The notes beneath the pieces were generated by a model, which was not told where the DNA came from, did no database searches, and saw only the letters and a program-made list of their open reading frames with translations. Made by a program: the position numbers and the translations under genes. From Actinocatenispora thailandica (GTDB lineage: Bacteria; Actinomycetota; Actinomycetes; Mycobacteriales; Micromonosporaceae), in NCBI RefSeq assembly GCF_016865425.1, contig NZ_AP023355.1, positions 6,384,198 to 6,448,197 of the forward strand: a DNA stretch of 64,000 nt, read 5' to 3'. Positions 50,991 through 60,100 of this stretch are shown here, one piece after another. Each line of letters opens with the position of its first letter. Position 1 is the stretch's first letter.

Positions 50991-51638
50991 TCAGGACACC
51001 AGCCCGGTGCGGTGCGCGATGATCACCAACTGCACCCGGTCACGCGCGTCCAGCTTGGTGAGCAGCCGGGCCACGTGCGCCTTGGCGGTGGCGGCGCTGA
51101 TGTAGAGCTGGCCGGCGATCTCGGCGTTGGACAGTCCGCGGCCGACCAGCGTCAGCACCTCGCGTTCCCGATCGGTCACCGCATCCAGTGCCGGTACCGC
51201 CCGGGTCGGGGCCGGCCGGTCCACGAAGTCGGCGATCAGCCGCCGGGTCACGCTCGGTGCGATCAGCGCGTCGCCGGCGGCCACCACCCGGATCGCGGAC
51301 AGGATCTGCTCCAGCGCCATGTCCTTGACCAGGAAGCCGCTCGCCCCGGCGCGCAGCGCGCCGTAGACGTACTCGTCCTCGTCGAACGTGGTCAGCATCA
51401 GCACCCGCGGCGGATCGGCCGCGGCGGTGATCCGGCGGGTCGCCTCGATCCCGTCCAGATCCGGCATCCGGATGTCCATCACCGCCACGTCCGGCGCGGT
51501 CTCGGCGGCCAGTCGCACCGCCTCGACGCCGGTACCGGCCTCCGCGACCACGGTGAGGTCGGGCGCGTCGGCGATCAGCACCCGCAGCCCGGACCGGATC
51601 AGCGGCTGGTCGTCGGCCAGCAGCACCCGGATCGTCAT
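50991..51638 (-). CDS. LuxR-type response regulator
   Basis: 215 residues from ATG 51638. The receiver domain has acidic Asp9/Asp10, phospho-acceptor Asp55 (VMDIRMP), Thr in MLTTFDE and Lys in LVKDM; the C-terminal NarL/FixJ helix-turn-helix is LTDREREVLTLVGRGLSNAEIAGQLYISAATAKAH in part. It overlaps its histidine kinase gene by four bases, forming a two-component pair. The divergent ABC exporter is a likely target. Confidence 0.96.
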   Translation of the reverse strand: MTIRVLLADDQPLIRSGLRVLIADAPDLTVVAEAGTGVEAVRLAAETAPDVAVMDIRMPDLDGIEATRRITAAADPPRVLMLTTFDEDEYVYGALRAGASGFLVKDMALEQILSAIRVVAAGDALIAPSVTRRLIADFVDRPAPTRAVPALDAVTDREREVLTLVGRGLSNAEIAGQLYISAATAKAHVARLLTKLDARDRVQLVIIAHRTGLVS

Positions 51639-52834
51639 GCCGGCACCGGAATCGTGGCGGCGACCCGGAACCCGCCGGCGCTGCGTGGCCCGGCGTCGAA
51701 CTCGCCGTGCAGCAGCGCGACCCGCTCCCGCATCCCGGCGATGCCGTACCCGGCGCCGACCGGCCCGCCGGTCCCGTCGTCGGTGACCACGATGCGTACC
51801 TCCGTGTCCGTTGCGGAAAGCTCGATCCGGCACCGGTCCGTACCGGCGTGCCGGATGACGTTCGTCACCGCCTCCTGCACGATCCGGTACGCGGCGAGGT
51901 CGACGTCCGGCGGCAGGTCGGTGTCGCCGGTCCGGACCAGGGCCACCCGCACGCCGGCCTGCTCGGCCCGGTCGACGAGGGTACCGACCTCGGCGAGGCC
52001 CGGTGCCGGCCCGAGCGGCGCGGCGCCCTCCTGCAGGTCGGACTGGCGCAGCGAGCCGAGCATCCGGCGCAGCCCGGCCAGGGTGTCCCGGCTGGTGGCC
52101 TCGATCGCGGTCAGCGAGTTGCGGGCCTCGGCGGGCTGGCTGTCGATCACCCGGGCACCGACGCCGGCCTGGATCGCGATCACGCCGACGTTGTGCGCCA
52201 CCATGTCGTGCAGCTCGCGGGCGATCCGCAGCCGCTCCGCCTGTACCGCCTGGGCGGTGTGCTGTTCGCGTTGCGCCGCGGCGAACTGCCGGCGCTGCCG
52301 GGCCGAGTTCCCGATCACCCAGGCCACCACGGTGAGCAGCACGACGACCAGGCTCCCGTAGTCGGCGTTGGCGACCCGGAACGCGTACAGGCAGAGCACC
52401 TGCATCGCCAGCGCCACGGACGCGAACGGGACGGACACCCGCCGCGGCCAGCTCGCCGCCACGTAGCCGATCGCCAGCGTCAGCACCGCGATGTGCAGCT
52501 CCCGCAACGCGAGCAGGTTGCCCTGCGAGTACCCGCCGGGGTCGGGGCGCACCGGGTAGACCAGGCCGGGCAGCGGCGAGACGCGTGGCGGTGTCGGCGT
52601 GACCACCGTGCACAGCACCAGCAGCCCGGCCAGCAGCGAGCCGAGGCCGACCAGCGGGCGGCGCCGCAGCAGCAGGTAGGGCAGCAGCATCGCGAGCACC
52701 GGCAGGACGAACCGGGCCGGGCCGGACAGCCGCAGCAGCAGCACGGCCGCGAGCAGGAACGGCGACCCGACCGCGGTGCACCAGACGGCGACGGTCACCC
52801 GTCGTCGACGGGGTGGGGTGGCGGTGCTGGACAT
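51635..52834 (-). CDS. sensor histidine kinase (HisKA_3 type)
   Basis: 399 residues. About five to six membrane helices fill the first 175 residues with little outside loop, so it may sense the membrane itself. The phospho-acceptor His209 lies in ARELHDMVAHNVG, and the ATPase domain has EAVTNVIRHAG (N box) and DDGTGG (G box). It overlaps the response regulator by four bases. Kinases of this kind paired with ABC exporters often respond to cell-envelope-active compounds. Confidence 0.95.
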   Translation of the reverse strand: MSSTATPPRRRRVTVAVWCTAVGSPFLLAAVLLLRLSGPARFVLPVLAMLLPYLLLRRRPLVGLGSLLAGLLVLCTVVTPTPPRVSPLPGLVYPVRPDPGGYSQGNLLALRELHIAVLTLAIGYVAASWPRRVSVPFASVALAMQVLCLYAFRVANADYGSLVVVLLTVVAWVIGNSARQRRQFAAAQREQHTAQAVQAERLRIARELHDMVAHNVGVIAIQAGVGARVIDSQPAEARNSLTAIEATSRDTLAGLRRMLGSLRQSDLQEGAAPLGPAPGLAEVGTLVDRAEQAGVRVALVRTGDTDLPPDVDLAAYRIVQEAVTNVIRHAGTDRCRIELSATDTEVRIVVTDDGTGGPVGAGYGIAGMRERVALLHGEFDAGPRSAGGFRVAATIPVPA

Positions 52835-52957
52835 GCGCCGAGCCTAGCGGCCGGCGCCGCCCCGGCCATCGATCCGCGGGCGTACGCCCGCGGGCCACCC
52901 CGGGTGGCGCCCGCGGGCCGATGCCCGCAACCCGCCCGAACCGGCAGTGTCGTGCCC

Positions 52958-53869
52958 ATGATCGACGTCAACGAACTGACCAAACGGTACGGGAAGGCCA
53001 CCGCGGTGGACCGGCTCACGTTCACCGTGCGGCCGGGGCAGGTGACCGGTTTCCTCGGCCCCAACGGTGCCGGCAAATCGACCACGCTGCGGCTGCTGCT
53101 CGGCCTGCACCGGCCGACCTCCGGTACCGCCACCGTGGACGGCCGGGCGTTCGCCGACCGGCCGCGCGGCCTGCGCCACGTCGGCGCGCTGCTCGACGCG
53201 GCCGACGTGCACGGCGGCCGGAGCGGGTACGCGCACCTGCGCGCGCTGGCGGCGAGCAACCGCATCCCGCGCCGCCGGATCGACGAGGTGCTGGCCGAGG
53301 TGGGGCTGGAGTCGGCCGCCCGGCGCCGGATCGGCGGCTACTCGCTGGGGATGCGGCAGCGGCTCGGTATCGCCGCGGCGCTGCTCGGCGACCCGCCGGT
53401 GCTGCTGTTCGACGAGCCGCTCAACGGGCTGGACCCGGAGGGCGTGCTGTGGGTGCGCGGGCTGTTCCGGCGGCTGGCGGCCGAGGGCCGCACCGTGTTC
53501 GTCTCCAGCCACCTGATGCGGGAGATGGAGCACACCGCCGACCATCTGATCGTGATCGGCCGGGGCCGGCTGGTCGCGGACGAGTCGCTGGCCGAGTTCG
53601 CGTCCCGTGGCGAGGGGCTGCGGGTCGCCGTGGACACGCCGGATCCGGCCACCCTGACCGCGGTGGTCGAGGTCGCCGGCGGCAGCGCGGTACCGGCACC
53701 GGACGGGACGCTGACCGTCACCGGCCTGACCGCAGCGCGGGTCGGCGAGCTGGCCTACCAGCACCGGATCCTGTTGCGCCAGCTGACCACCCGCAACGCC
53801 TCGCTGGAGGAGGCGTTCCTGGCGCAGACCGCGGACGCGGTCGACTACCTGGCAGGAGAGAACCGATGA
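52958..53869 (+). CDS. ABC transporter ATP-binding protein
   Basis: 303 residues. Walker A GPNGAGKST is at about residues 38-46, signature YSLGMRQRLGIA, Walker B LLFDEPLNGLDP and the switch VSSHLMREM. The C-terminal extension (ASLEEAFLAQT) is of the drug/bacitracin-exporter type. It is coupled to its permease by a four-base overlap. It is divergent from the two-component system 124 bp away, probably its regulator. The gap holds GC-rich palindromes around 52876-52925. Confidence 0.95.
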   Translation: MIDVNELTKRYGKATAVDRLTFTVRPGQVTGFLGPNGAGKSTTLRLLLGLHRPTSGTATVDGRAFADRPRGLRHVGALLDAADVHGGRSGYAHLRALAASNRIPRRRIDEVLAEVGLESAARRRIGGYSLGMRQRLGIAAALLGDPPVLLFDEPLNGLDPEGVLWVRGLFRRLAAEGRTVFVSSHLMREMEHTADHLIVIGRGRLVADESLAEFASRGEGLRVAVDTPDPATLTAVVEVAGGSAVPAPDGTLTVTGLTAARVGELAYQHRILLRQLTTRNASLEEAFLAQTADAVDYLAGENR

Positions 53870-54705
53870 CGACCACCGCCGCACCGCGCCTGGACGCCGA
53901 ACCGGCCGCCCGGTTCACCGACCTGATCGCGGCCGAATGGCTCAAGTTCGTCTCGTTGCGGTCGACCCGGTGGGGCGTGCTGTTCAGCGCCGTCGTGGTG
54001 ATCGGGATGAACGCCTACGCCGCGCTGTCCGACTACCGCAACTGGCCGACCTACAACCCGCAGATCCGCGCCGAGTTCGTGCCGTACTGGGCGATGCACG
54101 ACGCGTTCACGGCCGGTGCGGCGATGGTGACGATCCTCGCCACCGGCACGATCGGGGTGCTCGCGATCGTCAGCGACTACGCGAGCGGGCTGGCCCGCAC
54201 CACGTTCGCCGCGGTACCGGCGCGCAGCTCGGTGGTGCTGGCGAAGGCGACGGTGCTCACCGCGGTGCTGTTCGGGTTCGGCGTGCTGGTCGCGGGCGGC
54301 TCGTTCGCCGCCTCGCAGGGCATCCTGGCCGGCCGCGGGATCAACGTGACGCTCGCCGACCCCGGCGTACTGCAGGGTCTGGTGGCCGTGGCGCTCCTGC
54401 CACCGGTGTGCGGGCTGGCCGGGCTCGCGCTCGGCGCGCTGGTCCGGCACGTCGCCGCCAGCCTGGTGACCGCGGTCGCGCTGCTGCTGCTGTTCCCGGC
54501 GCTGCTGGACGGCCGGCGGCACCTGTCCGCGACGCTCCTGCACGCCCAGCCGTACGGCGCCTGGTCGGTGCTGCACCAGATCCACGGCCCGGCGGGCATC
54601 TCGCCCTTCCCGGCCACCCCGGCCGGGTGCTTCCTGACGTACGGGATCTGGGCGCTCGCCGCCGTCGTCGTCGCCGCCCTCGCGGTGCGCCGGCGGGATC
54701 TGTGA
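53866..54705 (+). CDS. ABC transporter permease
   Basis: 279 residues with about six membrane helices and a cytoplasmic N-terminus (ARFTDLIAAEWLKFVSLRSTRWGV), the layout of ABC-2-type exporters in actinomycetes. It overlaps the ATPase gene by four bases (ATGA) and shares one base with the next gene (TGATG), so at least three genes are translationally coupled. The substrate is unknown. Confidence 0.92.
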   Translation: MTTTAAPRLDAEPAARFTDLIAAEWLKFVSLRSTRWGVLFSAVVVIGMNAYAALSDYRNWPTYNPQIRAEFVPYWAMHDAFTAGAAMVTILATGTIGVLAIVSDYASGLARTTFAAVPARSSVVLAKATVLTAVLFGFGVLVAGGSFAASQGILAGRGINVTLADPGVLQGLVAVALLPPVCGLAGLALGALVRHVAASLVTAVALLLLFPALLDGRRHLSATLLHAQPYGAWSVLHQIHGPAGISPFPATPAGCFLTYGIWALAAVVVAALAVRRRDL

Positions 54706-55865
54706 TGCGCCCGATGCCGACCCGGCCCGCCCTGCGGGCCGCCGCCACGCGGCTGCGCGCGCTCATGGTTCGGCGCGGGCCGCGCGCGGTCACCGGCGTG
54801 GCCAGGCTGGGGGTGCTGTTCGAGCGCCAGCGGATCCGCACCGGGGTGCTGGCCGCCGTGGTCGCGCTGTCGCCGACGGCCGCGACGGTGCTGGCGCCAG
54901 CGGCGCCGAACCGGCCGGCGGCCCCGATCGGTACCGCGGCGTGGCGGGCCGACCCGCGTGCGCTGCCCGATCCGGTGACGGCCGAGCCCGCCGCGGTACA
55001 CCGGTTCTACGCCACCGAGTCGCCGGCGGCACGACGCGCGCTGGCGCGGCGGTACCCGGGTGTCGTCGGCAGCTCGGACGGGGCGCCGGTCGCGTTGCGG
55101 TACGCAGCGAACCGGGTCGCGATGCGCGCGGCCGGGCCACGCTTCGCCGACCGGACCGGCCGGTACCTGCTGTTCGATCCGCGCGGCGACGGGCGGGTCG
55201 CGGAGGTGTTCGGCGACCTGGCACACGCCGACCGGATCGCCGTACTGGTACCGGGAGCCGGGGACGACGCGGCGAACTTCTGGTCCGGCGCCGGTGGCCG
55301 CGGCTACCGAGCGCTGGCCCGCCAGGCCGGCCAGCTGTACCGGCAGGGCGTGGCGCAACGCTCCGGGTTCGCGGTGATCGCCTGGCTCGGCTACCGCACC
55401 CCGAAGGGGGTGTCGCTGAGCGAGGCACGCGAGGACCTGGCCCGCACCGGCGCCGACGCGCTGGTCCGGTTCGTGGCCGGGCTGCGCGCCGTCCGTCCAC
55501 ATGCGACGGTCGCGGTGCTGGCGCACAGCTACGGATCGGTCGTGATCGGGCTGGCCGCGCGGCGGCTACCGGCGCAGGTCACCGACCTGGCCGTGGTCGG
55601 CAGCCCGGGCATGGGCGTCGACGACGTGTCCCGCCTCGGTACCACCGCGCGGGTCTGGGCCGGCCGGTGCCCCGGCGACTGGATCCGGTGGGTACCGAAG
55701 GAGCAGGTGTTCGGGCTCGGGCACGGTCGGGCTCCGACCGACCCAGCGTTCGGTGCGCGCGTGTTCGGCACCGGCGGGGTCGACGACCACGACCACTACT
55801 TCGCTCCCGGTACCGAGTCGCTGGCGAACCTCGCCGCCATCGCCACCCGCGGGTCGCTGCGATGA
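54705..55865 (+). CDS. DUF1023-type alpha/beta hydrolase
   Basis: 386 residues from ATG 54705 (GTG 54702 is possible). A basic start and a hydrophobic stretch (RTGVLAAVVALSPTAATVL, about residues 45-63) suggest a membrane anchor or signal. The hydrolase part has VLVPGAGDDAANFW, the nucleophile elbow LAHSYGSVV and DHDHYF near the C-terminus, which fits the catalytic His region, as in the actinobacterial DUF1023 family. It is coupled to the ABC permease upstream and the acyltransferase downstream, so it may act on the same envelope substrate. Confidence 0.88.
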   Translation: MRPMPTRPALRAAATRLRALMVRRGPRAVTGVARLGVLFERQRIRTGVLAAVVALSPTAATVLAPAAPNRPAAPIGTAAWRADPRALPDPVTAEPAAVHRFYATESPAARRALARRYPGVVGSSDGAPVALRYAANRVAMRAAGPRFADRTGRYLLFDPRGDGRVAEVFGDLAHADRIAVLVPGAGDDAANFWSGAGGRGYRALARQAGQLYRQGVAQRSGFAVIAWLGYRTPKGVSLSEAREDLARTGADALVRFVAGLRAVRPHATVAVLAHSYGSVVIGLAARRLPAQVTDLAVVGSPGMGVDDVSRLGTTARVWAGRCPGDWIRWVPKEQVFGLGHGRAPTDPAFGARVFGTGGVDDHDHYFAPGTESLANLAAIATRGSLR

Positions 55866-57294
55866 CCGCCACGCGGCGCCGTGCGGACCCGGGCCGGGCG
55901 CCGTCCCGGTACCGGGTCTGGGCGGCGCAGGTCGCCGCCGCGACGCCGGGCGCGCGGGATCGTACCGTCGATGCGTTGCGGGCGGTGGCGATCGCCGGCG
56001 TGGTGCTGGGGCACTGGCTGGTCTCCGCGATCGTCGCCGACCCGGACCGGCCGGCCGCGCTGCACGGCGCGAGCCCGCTGTCGGCGCTGCCGGCGCTGGC
56101 GCCGGCGAGCTGGCTGTTCGAGACGTTGGGGCTGTTCTTCGTCGCCGCCGGCTACGCCGCCGCCCGCCCGCGGCGCTCCACCGGCCACCTCCACCCCCGG
56201 TCGACGGTGCGGTCCGCGTGCCAGCGGGTCGCTCGTCGTGGCGTACCGCCGCAAGCCGGCTGAGGCGCCCGGGAGTCGTCCGGCTGGCGGTACCGGTGCT
56301 GGTGCTCGCGGCGGTGTGGCTGCCGGCGCTGCTGGTGCTGGACCTGGTCGGGGCGCCGGCCGAAACCCGGCGGCTGGTCGTCTCGCTGGTCAGCCACCCG
56401 CTGTGGTTCCTCGCCGTCTACCTGGTCCTGGCCGCCGCCGCGCCGCTGCTGCGCCGCGTGATGTCACGCTGCGGGCTCTGGTCGGTACTGCCGGCGGTGC
56501 TCGCCGTCACCACCGTCGACGCCGCCCGCGGCGGCGGGCTGCCGTCCTGGCTGGCGCCGGTGGCGACGCCGGTCGCCTGGTCGGTGCCGTACCTGCTCGG
56601 CATCGCCCTCGCGCAGGGCCGGCTGCCCCGCCGGGCCGGCGGCGCGCTGCTCATCGGCGGCATCGCCGGCGTCGCCCTGCTGCTGCGGCTCGGCTACCCG
56701 GCCAGCGCGGTCGGCGTACCCGGCGACCACTGGTCGAACCTGGACCCGCCGTCACTGCTCGCCCTCGCGCTCGCCGCCGCCCAGCTCGGCGCGTTCCTGC
56801 TGGTACGGCCGTGGCTGGCCCGGTTGCTGAGCCGGCCGGCGGCGTGGGCGCCGATCGCCGGGCTCAACCGGGCCGCGATGACCGTGTACTGCTGGCACCA
56901 GAGCGCGCTGCTGCTGGTGACGTTCGCCGCGGTACCGCTGGGGCGGCTGCCGGGCCTGCTCGACCGGCCGAGCGCCGGCTGGGTGGCGCACCGGTTGTAC
57001 TGGCTGCCGGTGTTCGCCGTGACCCTCGTCGCGCTCTGCCGGCTGTTCCACCGGCCACACCGCCGTCCGGTCCCGATCGGCCCGCACCGCCACCCGGACC
57101 CGGCCGGGCCGCACCGCAGCCCGGACCTGGTCGGCCCGCGCCGCGATCCGGTCCCGATCGGCCCGCGCCGTTGCCCGGACCTGGTCGACCCGGGTGCCGC
57201 CGGTCAGGCGGTCAGCAGTTCGGTGGCGTCGCCGTGCACGATCAGCACGTCACCGTCGGAAAGCTCCCAGCGCGGCCGGTCCGCGGCCGTGTAG
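55862..57294 (+). CDS. acyltransferase-3 membrane protein (frameshifted)
   Basis: A membrane acyltransferase with about ten helices. The conserved start RDRTVDALRAVAIAGVVLGHWLV contains the family's catalytic His. The frame breaks in the CCCCC run at 56194-56198: adding one C changes GHLHP into GHLHPPVDGAV and continues into SSWRTAASRLRRPGVVRLAVPVLVL. As written, the first frame ends at 56263. The C-terminus is Pro/His/Arg-rich with repeated DPxGPHRxPD units. ATG 55862 overlaps the hydrolase stop by four bases. The family O-acylates cell-surface sugars or lipids. Confidence 0.85.
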
Positions 57295-57312
57295 GCGGCG
57301 GCGAGCCGACCC
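57208..57312 (-). pseudogene. possible 3' remnant of a gene
   Basis: On the minus strand, codons ending at a TGA near 57208 read YTAADRPRWELSDGDVLIVH then GDATELLTA, which looks like the end of a folded protein such as a TrkA-C type domain. Reading further upstream hits a stop within about 36 codons, and no start is visible. It overlaps the Pro-rich end of the acyltransferase on the other strand. I regard it as a possible relic; it could equally be a chance frame. Confidence 0.3.
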
Positions 57313-57352
57313 GCAGCCCAGCACCATCAGGCTGCGAAGAAAAGCCTCACAG

Positions 57353-57805
57353 TCAGTCGAGCGGCCGGCTGAGCCGGACGTCCTCCTCCTGGTAGCCGAG
57401 CGAACGGTAGAAGGCGCGGGCGGTCGCGTTGGCGGCGCCGGTCTCCAGCGTCAGCCGGCGCAGCCCGCGGCCGGCCGCCCACCGGTGCGCGGCCTCCATC
57501 AGCGCCCGCCCGATGCCGGACCGCGCGGCGTCCGCGGCGACCACCAGCTCTCCCACGTACCCGTCGGCCTCGCCGGTGAAGTGCCGGCGCTCGCCGGCAT
57601 GCACGAACCCGACCACCCGCCCGGCGAGGACCGCGACCCAGACCGGTTCGGCACCGTCGATCGCGTCGGCGACCCAACCGCGCACCGCCTCGCGCACCGC
57701 GGCCGGGTCGCGCCACGGTGCGACGCCCTCGGTCAGCCGTGGCGCCAGGGCGAGCACCGCGTCGGCGTCGGCGGCCCGGTACGGGCGGATGACCAGATCG
57801 GGCAT
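57353..57805 (-). CDS. GNAT-family N-acetyltransferase
   Basis: 150 residues from ATG 57805. Motif A is YVGELVVAADAARSGIGRALM and motif B ATARAFYRSLGYQEEDV. CAGAAT on the minus strand lies eight bases before the ATG and no ribosome site is visible, so the mRNA is probably leaderless; an earlier in-frame start would lie upstream of this element. The acceptor is unknown. It is divergent from phoD. Confidence 0.93.
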   Translation of the reverse strand: MPDLVIRPYRAADADAVLALAPRLTEGVAPWRDPAAVREAVRGWVADAIDGAEPVWVAVLAGRVVGFVHAGERRHFTGEADGYVGELVVAADAARSGIGRALMEAAHRWAAGRGLRRLTLETGAANATARAFYRSLGYQEEDVRLSRPLD

Positions 57806-57882
57806 ACGGGGATTCTGCCACCGTTTCGGCGTTGTCACCGGCAGGTCATCGTGCGTTCGGGTTCGGCCGGTACGACGGCGGT

Positions 57883-59469
57883 ATGACGAAACTCCGGAGC
57901 GGTACGAGGAAGCTCAGCCGGCGGGCGCTGTTCGGCGGCGCGCTGGCGGCCGGCGGCACGCTCGCGGTGCCGGGGCTGGCCAGGCCGGGATTCGGCGCCC
58001 CCGCGCTGGTGCGGTCGGGCCGGCCGGCGCTGACCCACGGCACCCAGGTCGGCGATATCGAGTACGGCACCGGCACCGTCTGGACCCGCGCGGACCGGCC
58101 GTCCCGGATGGTCGTCGAGATCTCCGCCGACCCGCGGTTTCGCCGGGTACGCCGGCTGCGCGGGCCGCTGCTCACCCCGGACAGCGACCTGACCGGCAAG
58201 ACGGTGCTGCACGGGCTGCCCGCCGGCCGGGACATCCACTACCGGGTGACCGCCGTCGACGTCCGGGACGACACGCTCGCCTCCGAGCCGCTGATCGGCC
58301 GGTTCCGTACCGTGCCGAACCGGCCGCGGGACGTGCAGTTCCTGTGGTCCGGTGACCTCGGCGGGCAGGGCTGGGGAATCGACGTGTCGCGCGGCGGGTA
58401 CCGGATCTTCGACGCGATGCGCGCGCTGGACCCGGACTTCTACCTCTGCAACGGCGACAACATCTACGCCGACGACCCGATCGAGGCGCGGGTGACGCTG
58501 CCGGACGGGTCGATCTGGCGCAACCTGGTCACCGAGGAGAAGTCGAAGGTCGCCGAGACGCTCGACGAGTACCGCGGGAACTACAAGTACAACCTGGCCG
58601 ACGAGCCGCTGCGGCGGTTCTACGCCCAGGTCGCGCAGATCCAGCAGTGGGACGACCACGAGACGCACAACAACTGGTACCCGGGCGAGATCCTCACCGA
58701 CGACGCGTACACCGAGAAGCGGGTCGACGTGCTGAAGTACCGGTCGCAGCAGGCGTGGCACGAGTACACGCCGATCACGCCGCGGTACGACCGGGAGGAC
58801 CGGATCTACCGGGTGCTGCACCACGGGCCGCTGCTCGACGTGTTCGTGCTGGACATGCGCTGGTACCGGGACGCCAACTCGGCCGACAAGCAGACCTACA
58901 ACGACGGCGGCATCCTCGGCTACGAGCAGGCCGCGTGGCTGAAGCGGGAGCTGGCCCGGTCGAGGGCCACCTGGAAGGTCATCTCCAACGACATGCCGCT
59001 GGGCATCGTCGTCTCCGACACGCTGGAGGGCAAGCAGCACTACGAGGCGGTGTCCCAGGGCGACGACGGCAAGCCGCTCGGGCGGGAACTGCAGATCGCG
59101 GACCTGCTGTCGTTCCTCAAGCGCGAGGACATCCGCAACGTGGTGTGGCTGACCACGGACGTGCACTACACCGCGGCGCACTACTTCGACCCGGCGCGGG
59201 CGGCGTTCACCGACTTCAACCCGTTCTGGCAGTTCGTGTCCGGGCCGCTCAACGCCGGCGCGTTCCCGGCCAGCCCGGTCGACCAGACGTTCGGCTGCAA
59301 CCAGGTGTTCGTGCAGTCCCCGCCGACGGCGAACGCGTCGCCGGCCACCGACTACCAGTTCTTCGGCCGGGTGCAGATCGACGCGGCGAGCCGGGAGCTG
59401 ACCGTGCACCTGCACAACAACACCGGCGCCTCCGTCTGGTCGAAGACCCTCACCCCGCACCGCCGCTGA
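57883..59469 (+). CDS. phoD: alkaline phosphatase D (PhoD-like), Tat-exported
   Basis: 528 residues. A twin-arginine signal (LSRRALFGGALAAGG, residues 12-26) directs folded export. The PhoD-like metallophosphatase domain shows LWSGDLGGQGWG, LCNGDNIYADDP, QWDDHETHNNW and TTDVHYTAAH, which carry the Asp, Asn and His ligands of the Fe/Ca centre. An N-terminal PhoD_N domain spans about residues 45-150. It releases phosphate from organic phosphodiesters outside the cell. No Pho box is evident in the short gap to the divergent acetyltransferase. Two strong hairpins follow. Confidence 0.94.
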   Translation: MTKLRSGTRKLSRRALFGGALAAGGTLAVPGLARPGFGAPALVRSGRPALTHGTQVGDIEYGTGTVWTRADRPSRMVVEISADPRFRRVRRLRGPLLTPDSDLTGKTVLHGLPAGRDIHYRVTAVDVRDDTLASEPLIGRFRTVPNRPRDVQFLWSGDLGGQGWGIDVSRGGYRIFDAMRALDPDFYLCNGDNIYADDPIEARVTLPDGSIWRNLVTEEKSKVAETLDEYRGNYKYNLADEPLRRFYAQVAQIQQWDDHETHNNWYPGEILTDDAYTEKRVDVLKYRSQQAWHEYTPITPRYDREDRIYRVLHHGPLLDVFVLDMRWYRDANSADKQTYNDGGILGYEQAAWLKRELARSRATWKVISNDMPLGIVVSDTLEGKQHYEAVSQGDDGKPLGRELQIADLLSFLKREDIRNVVWLTTDVHYTAAHYFDPARAAFTDFNPFWQFVSGPLNAGAFPASPVDQTFGCNQVFVQSPPTANASPATDYQFFGRVQIDAASRELTVHLHNNTGASVWSKTLTPHRR

Positions 59470-59475
59470 CTGCGG

Positions 59476-59562
59476 GCCCCTCGCCGGCCACGTCGGCCGA
59501 GGGGCCGGTGGGCCGATCAACGGATTCGTGCGCGATGTCGTGCCCGGATCCGTTGATCGGCC
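59476..59562. terminator. two hairpin terminators after phoD
   Basis: GGCCCCTCG.CCGGCC pairs with CGGCCGAGGGGCC (about 59475-59506), and GGCCGATCAACGGAT pairs perfectly with ATCCGTTGATCGGCC (59511-59525 and 59548-59562). They separate phoD from the convergent small-gene operon and probably act in both directions. Confidence 0.7.
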
Positions 59563-59570
59563 AGGGTGGG

Positions 59571-59822
59571 TCACCAGTCGGGCCAGACCGGGTCGGGCAG
59601 CTTGTGCACCTGGTTGGTCGGGACGTCCTGCTCGCAGTGCCACTGGGTCAGGTCGGGGTGGATGAGGTAGCCGGCGAGGTGCACCCAGCCGGGGATGCGG
59701 CTGTCGGAGACGGCGAGCACCCGGTACGGCCGGTCGGACAGGTAGGCGGGCAGGCCGACCAGGTCACCGACCCGCGGCCGGTAGCCGATCGCCGTGGCGC
59801 GGGCCCGATCGCCCGGGATCAC
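59571..59822 (-). CDS. small hypothetical protein, third gene of a tiny operon
   Basis: 83 residues from GTG 59822, which overlaps the previous gene's stop by four bases (GTGA). The sequence (GYRPRVGDLVGLPAYLSDRPYRVLAV, WVHLAGYLIHPDLTQWHCEQD) looks like a small beta-barrel (SH3-like) fold with one Cys and several aromatic residues. I do not recognise a family. Tight coupling to the two upstream genes and the divergent XRE/DUF397 locus suggest one accessory system. Confidence 0.6.
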   Translation of the reverse strand: MIPGDRARATAIGYRPRVGDLVGLPAYLSDRPYRVLAVSDSRIPGWVHLAGYLIHPDLTQWHCEQDVPTNQVHKLPDPVWPDW

Positions 59823-60100
59823 GACCACGGCGAACCGCCCCGGCCCGCGACGACCGGCACCCGGGCGCGGCCGACGTGCCCGGCGCGCCGGCGCGCGGCG
59901 AGCGCCTGCGCCTCGGCGTACGGGTCGCGGAGGCGCCCGACCGCCCGGCCCCGGCGGCTGCTCTCCCGGCCCCTGCGGCTGGTCGCCCGGCCCCGGCGGC
60001 TGGTGGCCCGGTCGAGCAGGTAGACGGCCAGCGCGCCGAGCGCCAGCACGCCGACCAGGAACGCGGCGCAGATCGCCGCGGCGTAGGTTGCCGCGTCCAT
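59819..60100 (-). CDS. small membrane protein, second gene of a tiny operon
   Basis: 93 residues from ATG 60100, overlapping the preceding gene's stop by one base (TGATG). A hydrophobic helix (residues 5-30, TYAAAICAAFLVGVLALGALAVYLL) is followed by tandem repeats of ATSRRGR/ESSRRGR and a basic tail with DPYAEAQALAARRR. The DPY.(E)A(Q)..A motif also occurs in the 56-residue protein at 10030 (DPYEGAQRLAQR), a faint resemblance. Function unknown. Confidence 0.6.
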   Translation of the reverse strand: MDAATYAAAICAAFLVGVLALGALAVYLLDRATSRRGRATSRRGRESSRRGRAVGRLRDPYAEAQALAARRRAGHVGRARVPVVAGRGGSPWS

